Source: Pseudomonadota bacterium (lineage in GTDB: Bacteria; Pseudomonadota; Gammaproteobacteria; Burkholderiales; Thiobacillaceae). Taken from it: 64,000 bases of DNA. Where the stretch lies: NCBI GenBank assembly GCA_021820845.1, contig JAKADC010000008.1, positions 90,652-154,651 of the forward strand. The letters are read 5' to 3'. The translations under genes were made by a program, and so were the position numbers. A model generated the notes under the pieces. The model ran no database searches, had not been told where the DNA came from, and was given only the letters and a program-made list of their open reading frames with translations. Of this stretch, positions 10,017-20,515 are shown piece by piece; the stretch's first letter is position 1; each line of letters starts with the position of its first letter.

Positions 10017-11186
10017 CTATCGGTTCACCTTAGACGACGACGCGTCGCGACGGAAGGGCCCATCGAGTTCGTCGATGTAATGGCCGATCGCGTCGGTTTC
10101 GCGGGCCAGAAAGCGATCGACCGCCTCGCGGAACTCGGCATTTTCCAGCCAGTGCCAGGAATGCGTGGCAGTGGGGACGAGGCCGCGCGCGAGCTTGTGC
10201 TCGCCCTGCGCGCCGCCTTCGAACACTTGCAGTCCGTGTGTGATCGCGTATTCGATGCCTTGCTGATAACAGGTCTCGAAATGCAGGCCGGGCACATATT
10301 CAAGCGTGCCCCAGTGGCGGCCATACAGCCGCTCGCCGTCCTTCATGCAGAACGAGGCGGCCGTCGGCACGCCGTCCTTGTCCCCAACGATGAGCAGCAG
10401 GTTGTCCGGCATCATCTCGCGCAGATTCGCAAAGAAAGCGCGATTGAGGTGCGGCTCGCTGCCGTGGCGGGCGTAGGTGTCCGCATAGCAGCGATAGAAA
10501 TGATCCCAGTCGGCGTCGGTGCTGTCGCGCCCCTCGAGCCAGCGGAAGGTCACGCCGAACGCGGCGAGCTTCTTTCTTTCCTGGCGGATTTTCTTGCGCT
10601 TGTCGTGCGTGAGCGCAGCGAGAAAATCATCGAATCCCGCATAGCCCTCGTTTTTCCAGTGGAACTGGAAGCCGGTGCGATGCAGCAAGGGCGTTGCCTC
10701 GAGCGCCGCGTGATCCGCCGCCGTGGGGAAGAGGACGTGGAAGGATGAGAACCCCATCTCGTGCGTGAGCGCGAGCGCGGCCTGGATCAGCGCCGCCCGG
10801 TCGGCATCGTGCCTTGCCAGCAAACGCGGGCCGGGCACCGGGGAAAAGGGCACGCAGCAGACCAGCTTGGGATAGTAGGCCAGGCCGTGGCGGCGGTACG
10901 CGTCGGCCCATGCCCAGTCGAACACGAACTCGCCCCAGGAGTGATGCTTGACGTAGAGCGGCATCGCGGCTTCGAGACGGCCGTCCCTGAAGAGGGCGAG
11001 GTGCACCGGCTCCCAGCCGATTTCCGGGCCGACGCAGCCGGCCGCCTCCAGCGCGTGCAGGAAAGCGTGCTGCACGAACGGCGAGTCGCCGGCCAGCGCG
11101 TTCCAGGCGTCGGCGTCGAGTTCCGCGATTCGCGGAACGACGCGCACGACAGCTTCCGTCTCCGGGGGCTTTGCTTCAAAATGCAT
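10017..11186 (-). CDS. FemAB/GNAT-like acyltransferase (DUF482 family)
   Basis: A protein of about 389 residues of the DUF482 (peptidogalycan biosynthesis-like) family in the GNAT superfamily. Typical segments are SPFVQHAFLHALE, the YAGFDDFLAALTHDKRKKIRQE segment in the middle, and GLHFETCYQQGIEYA followed by FEGGAQGEHKLARGL near the C-terminus. No catalytic role is firmly established for the family. The start at 11186 (MHFEAKPP) is preferred; an upstream ATG at 11207 adds seven residues and would leave almost no space before the divergent sucC. Confidence 0.82.
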   Translation of the reverse strand: MHFEAKPPETEAVVRVVPRIAELDADAWNALAGDSPFVQHAFLHALEAAGCVGPEIGWEPVHLALFRDGRLEAAMPLYVKHHSWGEFVFDWAWADAYRRHGLAYYPKLVCCVPFSPVPGPRLLARHDADRAALIQAALALTHEMGFSSFHVLFPTAADHAALEATPLLHRTGFQFHWKNEGYAGFDDFLAALTHDKRKKIRQERKKLAAFGVTFRWLEGRDSTDADWDHFYRCYADTYARHGSEPHLNRAFFANLREMMPDNLLLIVGDKDGVPTAASFCMKDGERLYGRHWGTLEYVPGLHFETCYQQGIEYAITHGLQVFEGGAQGEHKLARGLVPTATHSWHWLENAEFREAVDRFLARETDAIGHYIDELDGPFRRDASSSKVNR

Positions 11187-11212
11187 GCTTTGGCGAACTT
11201 CGATCAAAAACG

Positions 11213-12369
<1,157 letters not shown>

Positions 12370-12373
<4 letters not shown>

Positions 12374-13245
12374 GCATCCTCGTCGACAAGAACACGAAAG
12401 TGATCTGCCAGGGCTTCACCGGCAAGCAGGGCAGCTTCCATTCCGAGCAGGCGATCGCGTACGGCACCCGAATGGTCGGCGGCGTGACGCCGGGCAAGGG
12501 CGGACAGACGCATCTCGGCCTGCCCGTGTTCAACACCGTGCGCGACGCCGTGCGCGAGACCGGCGCGCAGGCGAGCATGATCTACGTGCCCGCCGCGTTC
12601 GCCGCCGACTCGATCCTCGAGGCGGCGGATGCCGGCATCGAGGTCATCGTCTGCATCACCGAGGGCATCCCGGTGCTCGATATGCTCAACGTGAAAGCCG
12701 CCTTGCGCGCCAACGGCGCGAAGCTGATCGGCCCCAACTGTCCCGGCGTCATCACGTCGGGCGAATGCAAGATCGGCATCATGCCGGGCGTCATTCATCA
12801 AAAGGGAAAAATCGGCATCGTCTCGCGCTCCGGCACGCTCACCTACGAGGCGGTGCACCAGACGACGCAACTGGGCCTCGGCCAGTCGACCTGCGTCGGC
12901 ATCGGCGGCGATCCGATCAAGGGCCTGGACTTCATCGACTGCCTGGAAATGTTCGAGGCCGATCCGCAGACCGAGGCGGTGATCCTGGTCGGCGAGATCG
13001 GCGGCAGCCGCGAGGAAGCGGCGGCCGAGTACATCCGCTCGAACATGAAGAAGCCGGTCGCCGCGTACATCGCGGGGCGCACGGCGCCCAAGGGCAAGCG
13101 GATGGGCCACGCCGGCGCGATCATCGCCGGCGGCGCCGGCACCGCGGATGCGAAAATCCGGGCATTGGAAGCGGCCGGCGCCGTCGTCGCGCAAAGCCCG
13201 GCAGGGCTGGGCGAGGCGGTGCAGGCGGCGCTGGCAAGGCGATAG
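12370..13245 (+). CDS. sucD: Succinyl-CoA synthetase, alpha subunit
   Basis: CoA-binding, phosphohistidine-carrying subunit (291 residues). Visible are the Rossmann-type N-terminus ([19 protein letters not shown]), the CoA site IGPNCPGVI and the phosphorylated histidine in [15 protein letters not shown]. Its ATG overlaps the sucC stop, so the two subunits are probably made in equal amounts. Confidence 0.96.
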
Positions 13246-13247
13246 AG

Positions 13248-13853
13248 ATGTACCTCCCGGCGCATTTCAAGGAAGACGATCCCGGGCGCATTGCCGCGCT
13301 CATCAGGGACAACGCGTTCGGGATGCTGGTCACGGCGCCGGAGGGGCGGCCCTTCGTCAGCCATCTGCCCTTCCTGTTCGAGCGCGTACCGGGCGCGCAG
13401 GGCAGCCTGCGAGGCCACATGGCGCGTGCGAACCCGCACTGGCAGCACCTTGGTTCCGGTGCAGGGGCGCTCGCGGTCTTTCAGGGGCCGCATGCCTACA
13501 TCTCCCCATCGTGGTACGCGTCGCCCGGCGTTCCGACGTGGAACTACGCGGTGGTCCATTTGCGCGGCACGCCGCGGCTCATCGAGAATGAATCCGAGCT
13601 CGAGGCGCTGTTGGAGCGGCAAACGTCGGTTCATGAACAGGACATGGCCTGCCCCTGGAAGCCCGACCTCGTCGGCGAGCGTCGCAGCAGGCTTCTCGGC
13701 ATGATCGTCGGATTCGAGATTGAAATTTCCGAGATACAGGCCAAATTCAAACTGAGCCAGAACCGCCCCGCGGAAGACCGGTCGCGCATCGCGGCGGAAT
13801 TGCGCGGTTCAGCCCGTCAGACCGACGTCGCGGTCGCGGATCTCATGTCTTGA
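13248..13853 (+). CDS. PaiB-like FMN-binding negative transcriptional regulator family protein
   Basis: A 201-residue protein starting MYLPAHFKEDD, the typical start of the PaiB/FMN-binding split-barrel family. It carries the family blocks NAFGMLVT, SHLPFLFE, ARANPHW and the segment from AYISPSWYAS to VPTWNYAVVH. Bacillus PaiB affects protease and sporulation genes. Most Gram-negative homologues are uncharacterised and may simply be flavin enzymes. It follows sucD by two bases, so it is probably cotranscribed. Confidence 0.85.
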   Translation: MYLPAHFKEDDPGRIAALIRDNAFGMLVTAPEGRPFVSHLPFLFERVPGAQGSLRGHMARANPHWQHLGSGAGALAVFQGPHAYISPSWYASPGVPTWNYAVVHLRGTPRLIENESELEALLERQTSVHEQDMACPWKPDLVGERRSRLLGMIVGFEIEISEIQAKFKLSQNRPAEDRSRIAAELRGSARQTDVAVADLMS

Positions 13854-13923
13854 AGCTGCCTGACCGCCTCCGTCCGAAGAGGAGCGCTGCGTTTTCCGCA
13901 CCAGATATGGAGGCGTTTCCCCG

Positions 13924-15540
13924 ATGAAACTCGCTATCGCCCAATTCAACCTTACGGTCGGTGACATTGCCGGTAATGCCGCCCGTCTGCTGGCTGCGGC
14001 ACGCGAAGCCGACGCGGCGGGCGCCGAGCTGCTGCTGACGCCCGAGATGTCGATCTGCGGCTACCCGGCCGAAGACCTCGTGCTGCGCCGCGACTTCACG
14101 GAAGCGTGCGACGCGGCGGTCCGCCAGCTCGCGGCGGATGCGCCCCCCGGCCTTGCGCTCGTCGTGGGTTATCCCGAACGCAGCCGCGGTAGCCTCTTCA
14201 ACGCCGCGGCGTTGCTGCGCGGCGGCCAGGTCGAGGCGGTGTATCGCAAGCACCATCTGCCGAATCATTCCGTGTTCGACGAGCAGCGGGTCTTCGACAG
14301 CGGCCAGACAGCTTGCGTCTTCACCTGCGGCGGCGTGAAGTTCGGGCTCAATATCTGCGGCGATATCTGGGATCCGGGTCCGGCGACGCGCGCGATGGAA
14401 GCCGGCGCCGAGTGGTTGCTGGTGCCCAATGCCTCGCCGTACCACCTCAACAAGGAGCGCGAGCGCGTGGCCGCAGCGCGTTCGCGCCAACTCGAAACCG
14501 GCCTGCCCGTCATTTACGCGAATATGGTCGGCGGACAGGACGAACTCGTGTTCGACGGCGCATCGTTCGCCCTCGGTGCCGACGGGGAGGTGGCGGCGCA
14601 ATGCCCGGCCTGGCAGGAAGGCCTGTTCCATTTCGAGCTTGCCGGCGATACCTGTACGGGGCCGCAGGCCACGCTGCCCGGCGAGGATGCGGCGGTCTAC
14701 GATGCGCTGGTGATGGCGGTGCGCGACTACGTCGGCAAGAACGGATTCCGCGGCGTGCACCTCGGACTGTCGGGCGGCATCGACTCGGCATTGACCCTCG
14801 CGATCGCGACGGATGCGCTAGGCGCGGACAGGGTTCATGCGGTGATGATGCCGTCGGATTACACGGCCGAGATCAGCGTCGAGGACGCGTCCGACATGGC
14901 GAAGCGGCTTGGCGTGCGTTATTCCGAAATCCCGATCAAGCCGATATTCGATGCCTTCCGGACGCAACTGGCCGGCGAGTTTGCCGGCCGCGAACCCGAC
15001 ACGACGGAAGAAAACCTGCAGGCGCGCGTGCGCGGTGCGCTGCTCATGGCGCTATCGAACAAATTCGGCACGCTGGTACTGACCACCGGCAACAAGAGCG
15101 AAATGGCCGTCGGCTACGCCACCCTCTACGGCGACATGGCGGGCGGGTTCGCCGTGCTGGCGGATGTGGCGAAGACGCGCGTCTACCGGCTGGCGGATTA
15201 CCGCAACCGCAGGCGGGAAACGGGCGGCGTCATCCCGCTGCGCATCATCGAGCGTCCGCCGTCGGCCGAGCTGCGCCCGGACCAGACCGACCAGGACAGC
15301 CTGCCCCCCTACGACGTGCTCGACGCGATTCTGGCCGCGTACGTCGAGCGCGACATGTCGGCGCGCGCGATCGTCGCGCTGGGGTTCGACGCGGCCACGG
15401 TGAAGAAAGTCATCCGCATGGTGGATTTCGCCGAATACAAGCGCCGGCAGTCGCCGCCGGGGCCGCGCATCACGCCGCGCAATTTCGGCAAGGACCGGCG
15501 CTATCCGATCACCTCGAAATACCGGCCCGAACTCGCCTGA
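13924..15540 (+). CDS. nadE: Glutamine-dependent NAD+ synthetase
   Basis: Last step of NAD+ synthesis, amidation of deamido-NAD+ with ammonia from glutamine. The 538-residue protein has an N-terminal nitrilase-type glutaminase domain (residues 1 to about 250). Its catalytic triad is visible: Glu in LLTPEMSICGY, Lys in YRKHHLPNHS and Cys in GLNICGDIW. The C-terminal synthetase domain has the PP-loop LGLSGGIDSALTLA. With nadC at 19.6 kb, two NAD pathway genes are in the window. Confidence 0.96.
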   Translation: MKLAIAQFNLTVGDIAGNAARLLAAAREADAAGAELLLTPEMSICGYPAEDLVLRRDFTEACDAAVRQLAADAPPGLALVVGYPERSRGSLFNAAALLRGGQVEAVYRKHHLPNHSVFDEQRVFDSGQTACVFTCGGVKFGLNICGDIWDPGPATRAMEAGAEWLLVPNASPYHLNKERERVAAARSRQLETGLPVIYANMVGGQDELVFDGASFALGADGEVAAQCPAWQEGLFHFELAGDTCTGPQATLPGEDAAVYDALVMAVRDYVGKNGFRGVHLGLSGGIDSALTLAIATDALGADRVHAVMMPSDYTAEISVEDASDMAKRLGVRYSEIPIKPIFDAFRTQLAGEFAGREPDTTEENLQARVRGALLMALSNKFGTLVLTTGNKSEMAVGYATLYGDMAGGFAVLADVAKTRVYRLADYRNRRRETGGVIPLRIIERPPSAELRPDQTDQDSLPPYDVLDAILAAYVERDMSARAIVALGFDAATVKKVIRMVDFAEYKRRQSPPGPRITPRNFGKDRRYPITSKYRPELA

Positions 15541-15590
15541 CCGCAATGGCTTTCGTGATGAGTCCGCGCGAGTCGAGTTTCTTTTTTTCA

Positions 15591-15614
15591 CCTTTCCCCC
15601 GCACCGGGAGAGGG
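15591..15614 (+). terminator. Imperfect hairpin between nadE and glnB
   Basis: CCTTTCCC and GGGAGAGG can pair with one mismatch around the loop CCGCACC. No T-run follows, so it may be a weak terminator or part of the glnB leader. A T-rich stretch lies before it, not after. Confidence 0.3.
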
Positions 15615-15641
15615 CGCGAATGCAACGCCAGAACCGACTGA

Positions 15642-15992
<351 letters not shown>

Positions 15993-16041
15993 CGCCGCCT
16001 CCGGGCAGCCGGGCTGCCAGGGTTCAATCACGCTTCCGGTT

Positions 16042-16887
16042 TTACCAGAAGCGGTACCACGCCTTGTCCTTGATGGTGACGCCCTTGAGATATTTGCTGT
16101 TGGGGTAGTTGAGCTTCAGCACCCGCAGCGCGTCGTCGCGCGGCGCGGTGAGCTGGAGATTGCCGTAGGCGACGACCATGATGCCAAGCGCCTCCTCGAC
16201 GGCGGGCGCCTGGGGATAGTCCGTCAGCACGGCCTTGGCGCGGTTGGCCGCGGCCACCCAGGCCTTGCGCTTCATGTAATAGCGGGCGACGTGGATTTCG
16301 TTGCTGGCCAGCGCGTTGACCAGGTACTTCATGCGGGCGGTCGCGTCCGGCGCGTACTTGCTGTTGGGGAAGCGCGTGATCAATTCCTTGAAGGCCAGGA
16401 ATGCGTCGCGCGCGGCCTTGGGATCGCGTTCGCTCATGTCCTGGTCGACCAGGTTGCCAAACAGGCCGAGATCGTCGTTAAAATTCGCCAGCCCCTTCAG
16501 ATAGTAGGCGTAATCGACGTTAGGGTGGTTGGGGTGGAGCTTGATGAAGCGGTCGCAGGCGGCGATGGCCGAGATCGGCTCGTTGTCCTTGTAATAGGCG
16601 TAGCCGACTTCCAGTTGCGCCTGCTGCGCATAGCGGCCGAAGGGGTAGCGCGCTTCGAGCGTTTCGAACAGCTTGACCGCGCGCTCGTAGTTGCCGTCGT
16701 TGAGGTTGTCCTTGGCTTCGGCGTAGAGCCTTTGCGCCGACCAGCCCGCGGTTTCGTCCTTTACCTCGGGCAACAGGCCGCAGCCGCCGAGGACAAGGGC
16801 GCTTGCCAACAGCACGCTGCCCGCGATCCGACGCAAGCCGGGCGCCCGATTGAACGCGTTAGAACCGGATGAACATTGCTCAAGCAT
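16042..16887 (-). CDS. bamD: BamD, outer membrane assembly lipoprotein
   Basis: Essential lipoprotein partner of BamA. The 281-residue product has a signal peptide with lipobox LGGC (acylated Cys at about residue 36). TPR-type repeats follow, including the family blocks LYAEAKDNLNDGNYERAVKLFE, RYPFGRYAQQAQLEVGYAYY and FPNSKYAPDA. The start is set at ATG 16887; a GTG at 16899 is also in frame. It is divergent from rluD, and the two start codons share two bases, the same divergent layout seen in many betaproteobacteria. Confidence 0.94.
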   Translation of the reverse strand: MLEQCSSGSNAFNRAPGLRRIAGSVLLASALVLGGCGLLPEVKDETAGWSAQRLYAEAKDNLNDGNYERAVKLFETLEARYPFGRYAQQAQLEVGYAYYKDNEPISAIAACDRFIKLHPNHPNVDYAYYLKGLANFNDDLGLFGNLVDQDMSERDPKAARDAFLAFKELITRFPNSKYAPDATARMKYLVNALASNEIHVARYYMKRKAWVAAANRAKAVLTDYPQAPAVEEALGIMVVAYGNLQLTAPRDDALRVLKLNYPNSKYLKGVTIKDKAWYRFW

Positions 16888-17863
16888 GGGAAAAGACACA
16901 GAAAATTTGTCGGATGATTATAAGGGAAATAGCGCGGACGGCGTCCGCCGGCTGGTAATCCCCATCGCGCAGGGCGGCCAGCGCCTCGACCAGGCCCTGT
17001 CGTCCCTGCTGCCCGAGTTCTCGCGCAACCGCATCCAGAACTGGATCCGCGCGCGCAAGATCGCGGTGGACGATGCCTGGGGCACGACCAAGATGAAGGT
17101 CATCGGTGGCGAATCGGTGCGCGTCGAGATCGAGCCGGATCCGGACGCGACGCCCGACGCGCCGGAGGCGATCCCGCTCGACGTCGTGTACGAGGACCCC
17201 ATGCTGATGGTGATCAACAAGCCGGTCGGCCTCGTGGTGCACCCCGGCAGCGGCAATCGGCACGGCACCCTGCTCAACGCGCTGTTGCACCGCGTGCCGC
17301 AGGTTGCCGAGCTGCCGCGCGCCGGCATCGTGCACCGGCTCGACAAGGATACCTCGGGCCTGCTCGTCGTCGCCAAGACCCTGCGGGCCCACACCGACCT
17401 GGTGCGGCAGCTTCAGGCGCGCACCGTCAAGCGCGAATACCTCGCGCTGGTGTACGGCGAGGTCGACCGGCCCGGCACGGTCGATGCGCCGCTCGCGCGC
17501 GATCCGCACAATCGCACCAAGCGCACCGTGCACAGCAGCGGCAAGGAAGCGGTGACGCACTACGACGTGGTCGAGCGGTTTCCGGGGATCACGCTCCTGC
17601 GCTGCCGCCTGGAGACGGGCCGGACGCACCAGATCCGGGTTCACATGCAGCACGTCGGCCATCCGCTGGTCGGCGACACCGTCTACAGCGCCGGGCGCCG
17701 CGGCCATCTCAAGATCCCGTTTCCGCGCCAGGCGCTGCATGCGGAAAAACTGGGGCTGGTCCACACGGTCACGCAGGAATTCGTGCAGTGGGAATGCCCG
17801 CTGCCGCCCGATTTCGCCTCCCTGCTGCATGCGCTGCGCGAAGATACCGACTGGGTGAAGTGA
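16886..17863 (+). CDS. rluD: RluD, 23S rRNA pseudouridine synthase
   Basis: Makes pseudouridines in helix 69 of 23S rRNA (positions 1911/1915/1917 in E. coli numbering). The 325-residue protein has an N-terminal S4 RNA-binding domain (GQRLDQALSSLLPEFSRNRI) and the catalytic motif GIVHRLDKDTSGLLVVAKT with the active Asp. ATG 16886 is chosen because the upstream ATG at 16850 would run further into bamD. The stop overlaps the GTG start of pgeF. Confidence 0.94.
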   Translation: MGKDTENLSDDYKGNSADGVRRLVIPIAQGGQRLDQALSSLLPEFSRNRIQNWIRARKIAVDDAWGTTKMKVIGGESVRVEIEPDPDATPDAPEAIPLDVVYEDPMLMVINKPVGLVVHPGSGNRHGTLLNALLHRVPQVAELPRAGIVHRLDKDTSGLLVVAKTLRAHTDLVRQLQARTVKREYLALVYGEVDRPGTVDAPLARDPHNRTKRTVHSSGKEAVTHYDVVERFPGITLLRCRLETGRTHQIRVHMQHVGHPLVGDTVYSAGRRGHLKIPFPRQALHAEKLGLVHTVTQEFVQWECPLPPDFASLLHALREDTDWVK

Positions 17864-18588
17864 AGCTGATCGTTCCCGACTGGCCCGCGCCGGCGCGGGT
17901 TAAAAGCCTCATGACGACGCGGGTGGGCGGCGTGAGCGAGACCTCCTGGGCGAGCCTCAATCTCGGCGACCACGTCGGCGACGATCCGGCCCGCGTCGCC
18001 GCGAATCGTGCTCGCCTGCGGCGGCACCTGCCATCGGAGCCGGGCTGGCTCAGGCAGGTGCACAGCGCCCGCGCGGTAGAACTCGGAGGCGAACCGCATC
18101 CAGAAGCCGACGCGGCGTTCACCCGGGACGCCGGCCAGGTCTGCGCGGTGCTGACCGCCGATTGCCTGCCGGCGCTCTTCTGCGACCGTTCCGGGAGCGT
18201 GGTTGCCGCCGCGCACGCGGGCTGGCGCGGCCTTGCGGGCGGCGTGCTCGAAACCACCGTCGCCGCGATGCAGGTGGCGCCTGGGGACGTCCTCGTCTGG
18301 CTGGGCGCGGCCATCGGCCCGCAGGCGTTCGAAGTCGGCGACGATGTCCGCGAGACGTTCGTCGCGCAGCATCCGGACGCCGCTGCCGCGTTTCGCCCGC
18401 ATCCCGATGCGCGCCCCGGAAAATGGCTCGCCGACATCTACCGGCTCGCGCGCATCCGGCTCGATCGCATCGGCGTGCGCGCGGTCCACGGCGGAGGACG
18501 CTGCACGTTCAATGAATCCGACGTCTTCTTTTCCTACCGCCGCGACGGCGTGACCGGGCGCATGGCCTCGCTGATCTGGCTCGCGTAG
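17860..18588 (+). CDS. pgeF: PgeF/YfiH, polyphenol oxidase family (peptidoglycan editing factor)
   Basis: DUF152/laccase-domain protein, 242 residues from a GTG that overlaps the rluD stop. The copper/zinc-type histidine and cysteine motifs are visible: QVHSA, TADCLPALFCD and AAHAGWRGLAGG. In E. coli YfiH edits mis-incorporated peptidoglycan precursors (L-Ser to L-Ala). The pair rluD-yfiH is widely conserved. An upstream ATG at 17788 would overlap rluD deeply and is rejected. Confidence 0.92.
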   Translation: MKLIVPDWPAPARVKSLMTTRVGGVSETSWASLNLGDHVGDDPARVAANRARLRRHLPSEPGWLRQVHSARAVELGGEPHPEADAAFTRDAGQVCAVLTADCLPALFCDRSGSVVAAAHAGWRGLAGGVLETTVAAMQVAPGDVLVWLGAAIGPQAFEVGDDVRETFVAQHPDAAAAFRPHPDARPGKWLADIYRLARIRLDRIGVRAVHGGGRCTFNESDVFFSYRRDGVTGRMASLIWLA

Positions 18589-18761
18589 CGCGTCCGCTTG
18601 CAAGGCCATGCTTGCATCGCAAACGCTTCATCCGCAACACGGCAAGCACGGGTCGGGGCGGGAGGCCGCGACCGGCACCGTCGCCGCACGCCGCTGAAAC
18701 CGCGCACACGCGGGGCCGGTTTCCCCGTGCCGGCCGATTCCGCCGTGGCCGCAGCAGCGCA

Positions 18762-19181
18762 CTATTCCTTGGCCGGCAACCCCTGAAAAGCATCCCGCAC
18801 CCGCAGGTAATGCGGAAAGCGCGGCAGGCCTTTTTTCGTCAGATGCTGATAGCGATAGGTGATGCGCGTGCCGACCGGCGGCGGTTCACGGCGCAGCGAA
18901 TCGGAGAGCCCGCTGCCGAGGCGGAAGCGTCCCCCGTCGGGCGTTTCCATCAGGAGCGCGCCGGTCATGCCGAGGTACTTGCCCTTGCCGGGAACGTAGC
19001 CGACGACGACCGCCTCGGCGTCGTCGAATTTTTCGCTGACCCAGTATTGCGCGACGTCGATGTCGCCGGCGTAGATCCTGGCCAGCAGCATGGCGGGCGG
19101 CGCGTCGCTCCACGCGGGTTGCGGCGGCCACGCCGCCCACGCCAGGGTCAATGCGGCGAGCGCGCGCTTCAGTCCAGCCAT
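18762..19181 (-). CDS. Signal peptide plus OB-fold stub of a periplasmic ATP-dependent DNA ligase (Lig E type)
   Basis: A 139-residue product. It starts with a signal peptide (cleavage near PAWSDAPP). The Lig E lead-in LLARIYAGDIDVAQYWVSEK follows, which in full ligases runs straight into the nucleotide-binding motif I (SEKLDGVR). Here K51 is followed directly by FDDAEAVVVGYVPGKGKY, the start of the C-terminal OB fold that normally comes after motif V. About 130-150 residues of nucleotidyltransferase domain are therefore missing, in frame. Ligation is impossible; DNA binding may remain. The ATG lies inside the end of the GNAT gene (13-base overlap). It may be a decaying gene or a secreted OB-fold protein. 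Confidence 0.8.
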   Translation of the reverse strand: MAGLKRALAALTLAWAAWPPQPAWSDAPPAMLLARIYAGDIDVAQYWVSEKFDDAEAVVVGYVPGKGKYLGMTGALLMETPDGGRFRLGSGLSDSLRREPPPVGTRITYRYQHLTKKGLPRFPHYLRVRDAFQGLPAKE

Positions 19182-19651
19182 TTCTGCAAGAACTGCGCGT
19201 CGCCCATGGCGGGGTCGAGACGGTACGCAGCGAATCCAAGCCGGCGGTACAGGTTTCGTGCCGCCGCGTTCCCTTCCAGAACCTCCAGGGTGAGCTTGCA
19301 CGCGCCGCGCTCGCGCGCGATGGCCTCGACCTCGGCGAGCAGCAGGCCGCCGATGCCGCGTCCACGGTGGCTGGACACGACGACGACATCGTGCACGTTG
19401 ACCAGCGGACGGCACGCGAACGTGGAAAATCCCTCCATGGCGTTGACAAGGCCGACCGGGGCCGTGCCGTCGAACGCCAGCACGCTGAAGATGAAGGGCC
19501 GCGCCGCGAGCGCGGCAATCAGGTTGTCGCGCGCGAAGTCGCCGAGCGGCGCACCGCCGCCGGCGGGGTCGCGTGCGTAGGCATCCAGCAAGGCGACCAG
19601 CGCGGCGGCGTGGGCGGGCTCGCCGTAGCGCGCGCGGACGATCTCGATCAC
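19169..19651 (-). CDS. GNAT family N-acetyltransferase
   Basis: A 160-residue acetyltransferase with the acetyl-CoA loop SSHRGRGIGGLLLAEVE and the C-terminal motif B block GNAAARNLYRRLGF. Its substrate cannot be read. The start is GTG at 19651, which shares bases with the nadC stop (GTGA); its own stop overlaps the ligase-stub start. Translation of nadC, this gene and the stub is therefore probably coupled. Confidence 0.87.
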   Translation of the reverse strand: MIEIVRARYGEPAHAAALVALLDAYARDPAGGGAPLGDFARDNLIAALAARPFIFSVLAFDGTAPVGLVNAMEGFSTFACRPLVNVHDVVVVSSHRGRGIGGLLLAEVEAIARERGACKLTLEVLEGNAAARNLYRRLGFAAYRLDPAMGDAQFLQKWLD

Positions 19652-20490
19652 GCCGTGGCGATGCGCATCGAAAGATCCACCGCACGAACATGCTTGGTCA
19701 GGCTGCCGACGGAGATGCGGTCGACCCCCGTTTCGGCCACCGCGCGGACGGTATCGAGCGTGATGTTGCCGGAGGCTTCGAGCAGCGCGCGGCCGCGGGT
19801 GAGCGTCACCGCGTGGCGCAGGTCGGCGAGGCTGAAATTGTCGAGCAGGATGAGCGGCGCGCCGGCGGCGAGCGCCTGTTCGAGTTCGTCGATGTTTTCC
19901 ACCTCGATCTGCACGCTCGCTTTGCCTTCCGCCAGCTTGAATGCCGAGGCGAGTACCGGTGCGATGCCGCCCGCCGCCATGATGTGGTTTTCCTTGATCA
20001 GGATGCCGTCGTACAGGCCCGCGCGCTGGTTCTGGCCGCCGCCGACGCGAACCGCGTATTTCTCGGCGACGCGCAGGCCGGGCAGGGTCTTGCGGGTATC
20101 GAGGATGGCGGCGTGAGTCCCGCGCACCGCCTCGACGTAGGGCCGCGTCGCGGTGGCCACCGCCGACAGGGTCTGCAGGAAGTTCAGCGCTGGACGCTCG
20201 GCGGTGAGGAGCGCGCGCGCGTTGCCGCTGACTTCGACCAGGACGGCGCCGGGCGCGACCGACGCCCCCTCGCTGACGCGCCAGTCGATGACGCAGCCGA
20301 GGTCGAGCGCGCGAAAGCAGGCGTCGAACCATGGACGGCCCGCGATCACGGCTGCTTCACGACTGATCACGCGCGCGTGCGCGGTCTGCGTCGCGGGGAT
20401 CAGCAGGGCCGTGAGATCGCCGCTGCCGACATCCTCCGCCAGCGCGCGGGCGACATCGGTCTCGACCGCGGAATCAAGCAATTCGGGCAT
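19648..20490 (-). CDS. nadC: Quinolinate phosphoribosyltransferase (decarboxylating)
   Basis: Converts quinolinate and PRPP to nicotinate mononucleotide in de novo NAD synthesis. The 280-residue protein has the family blocks EDVGSGDLTALLIP, NFLQTLSAVAT, DTRKTLPGLR with PRPP-binding Arg/Lys, ENHIMAAGG and VEVENIDELEQAL-type segments, and the C-terminal ISVGSLTKHV. First gene of a three-gene overlapping run on the reverse strand. Confidence 0.95.
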   Translation of the reverse strand: MPELLDSAVETDVARALAEDVGSGDLTALLIPATQTAHARVISREAAVIAGRPWFDACFRALDLGCVIDWRVSEGASVAPGAVLVEVSGNARALLTAERPALNFLQTLSAVATATRPYVEAVRGTHAAILDTRKTLPGLRVAEKYAVRVGGGQNQRAGLYDGILIKENHIMAAGGIAPVLASAFKLAEGKASVQIEVENIDELEQALAAGAPLILLDNFSLADLRHAVTLTRGRALLEASGNITLDTVRAVAETGVDRISVGSLTKHVRAVDLSMRIATA

Positions 20491-20515
20491 GGCTGGTCTT
20501 TAATGGGACATGGCG

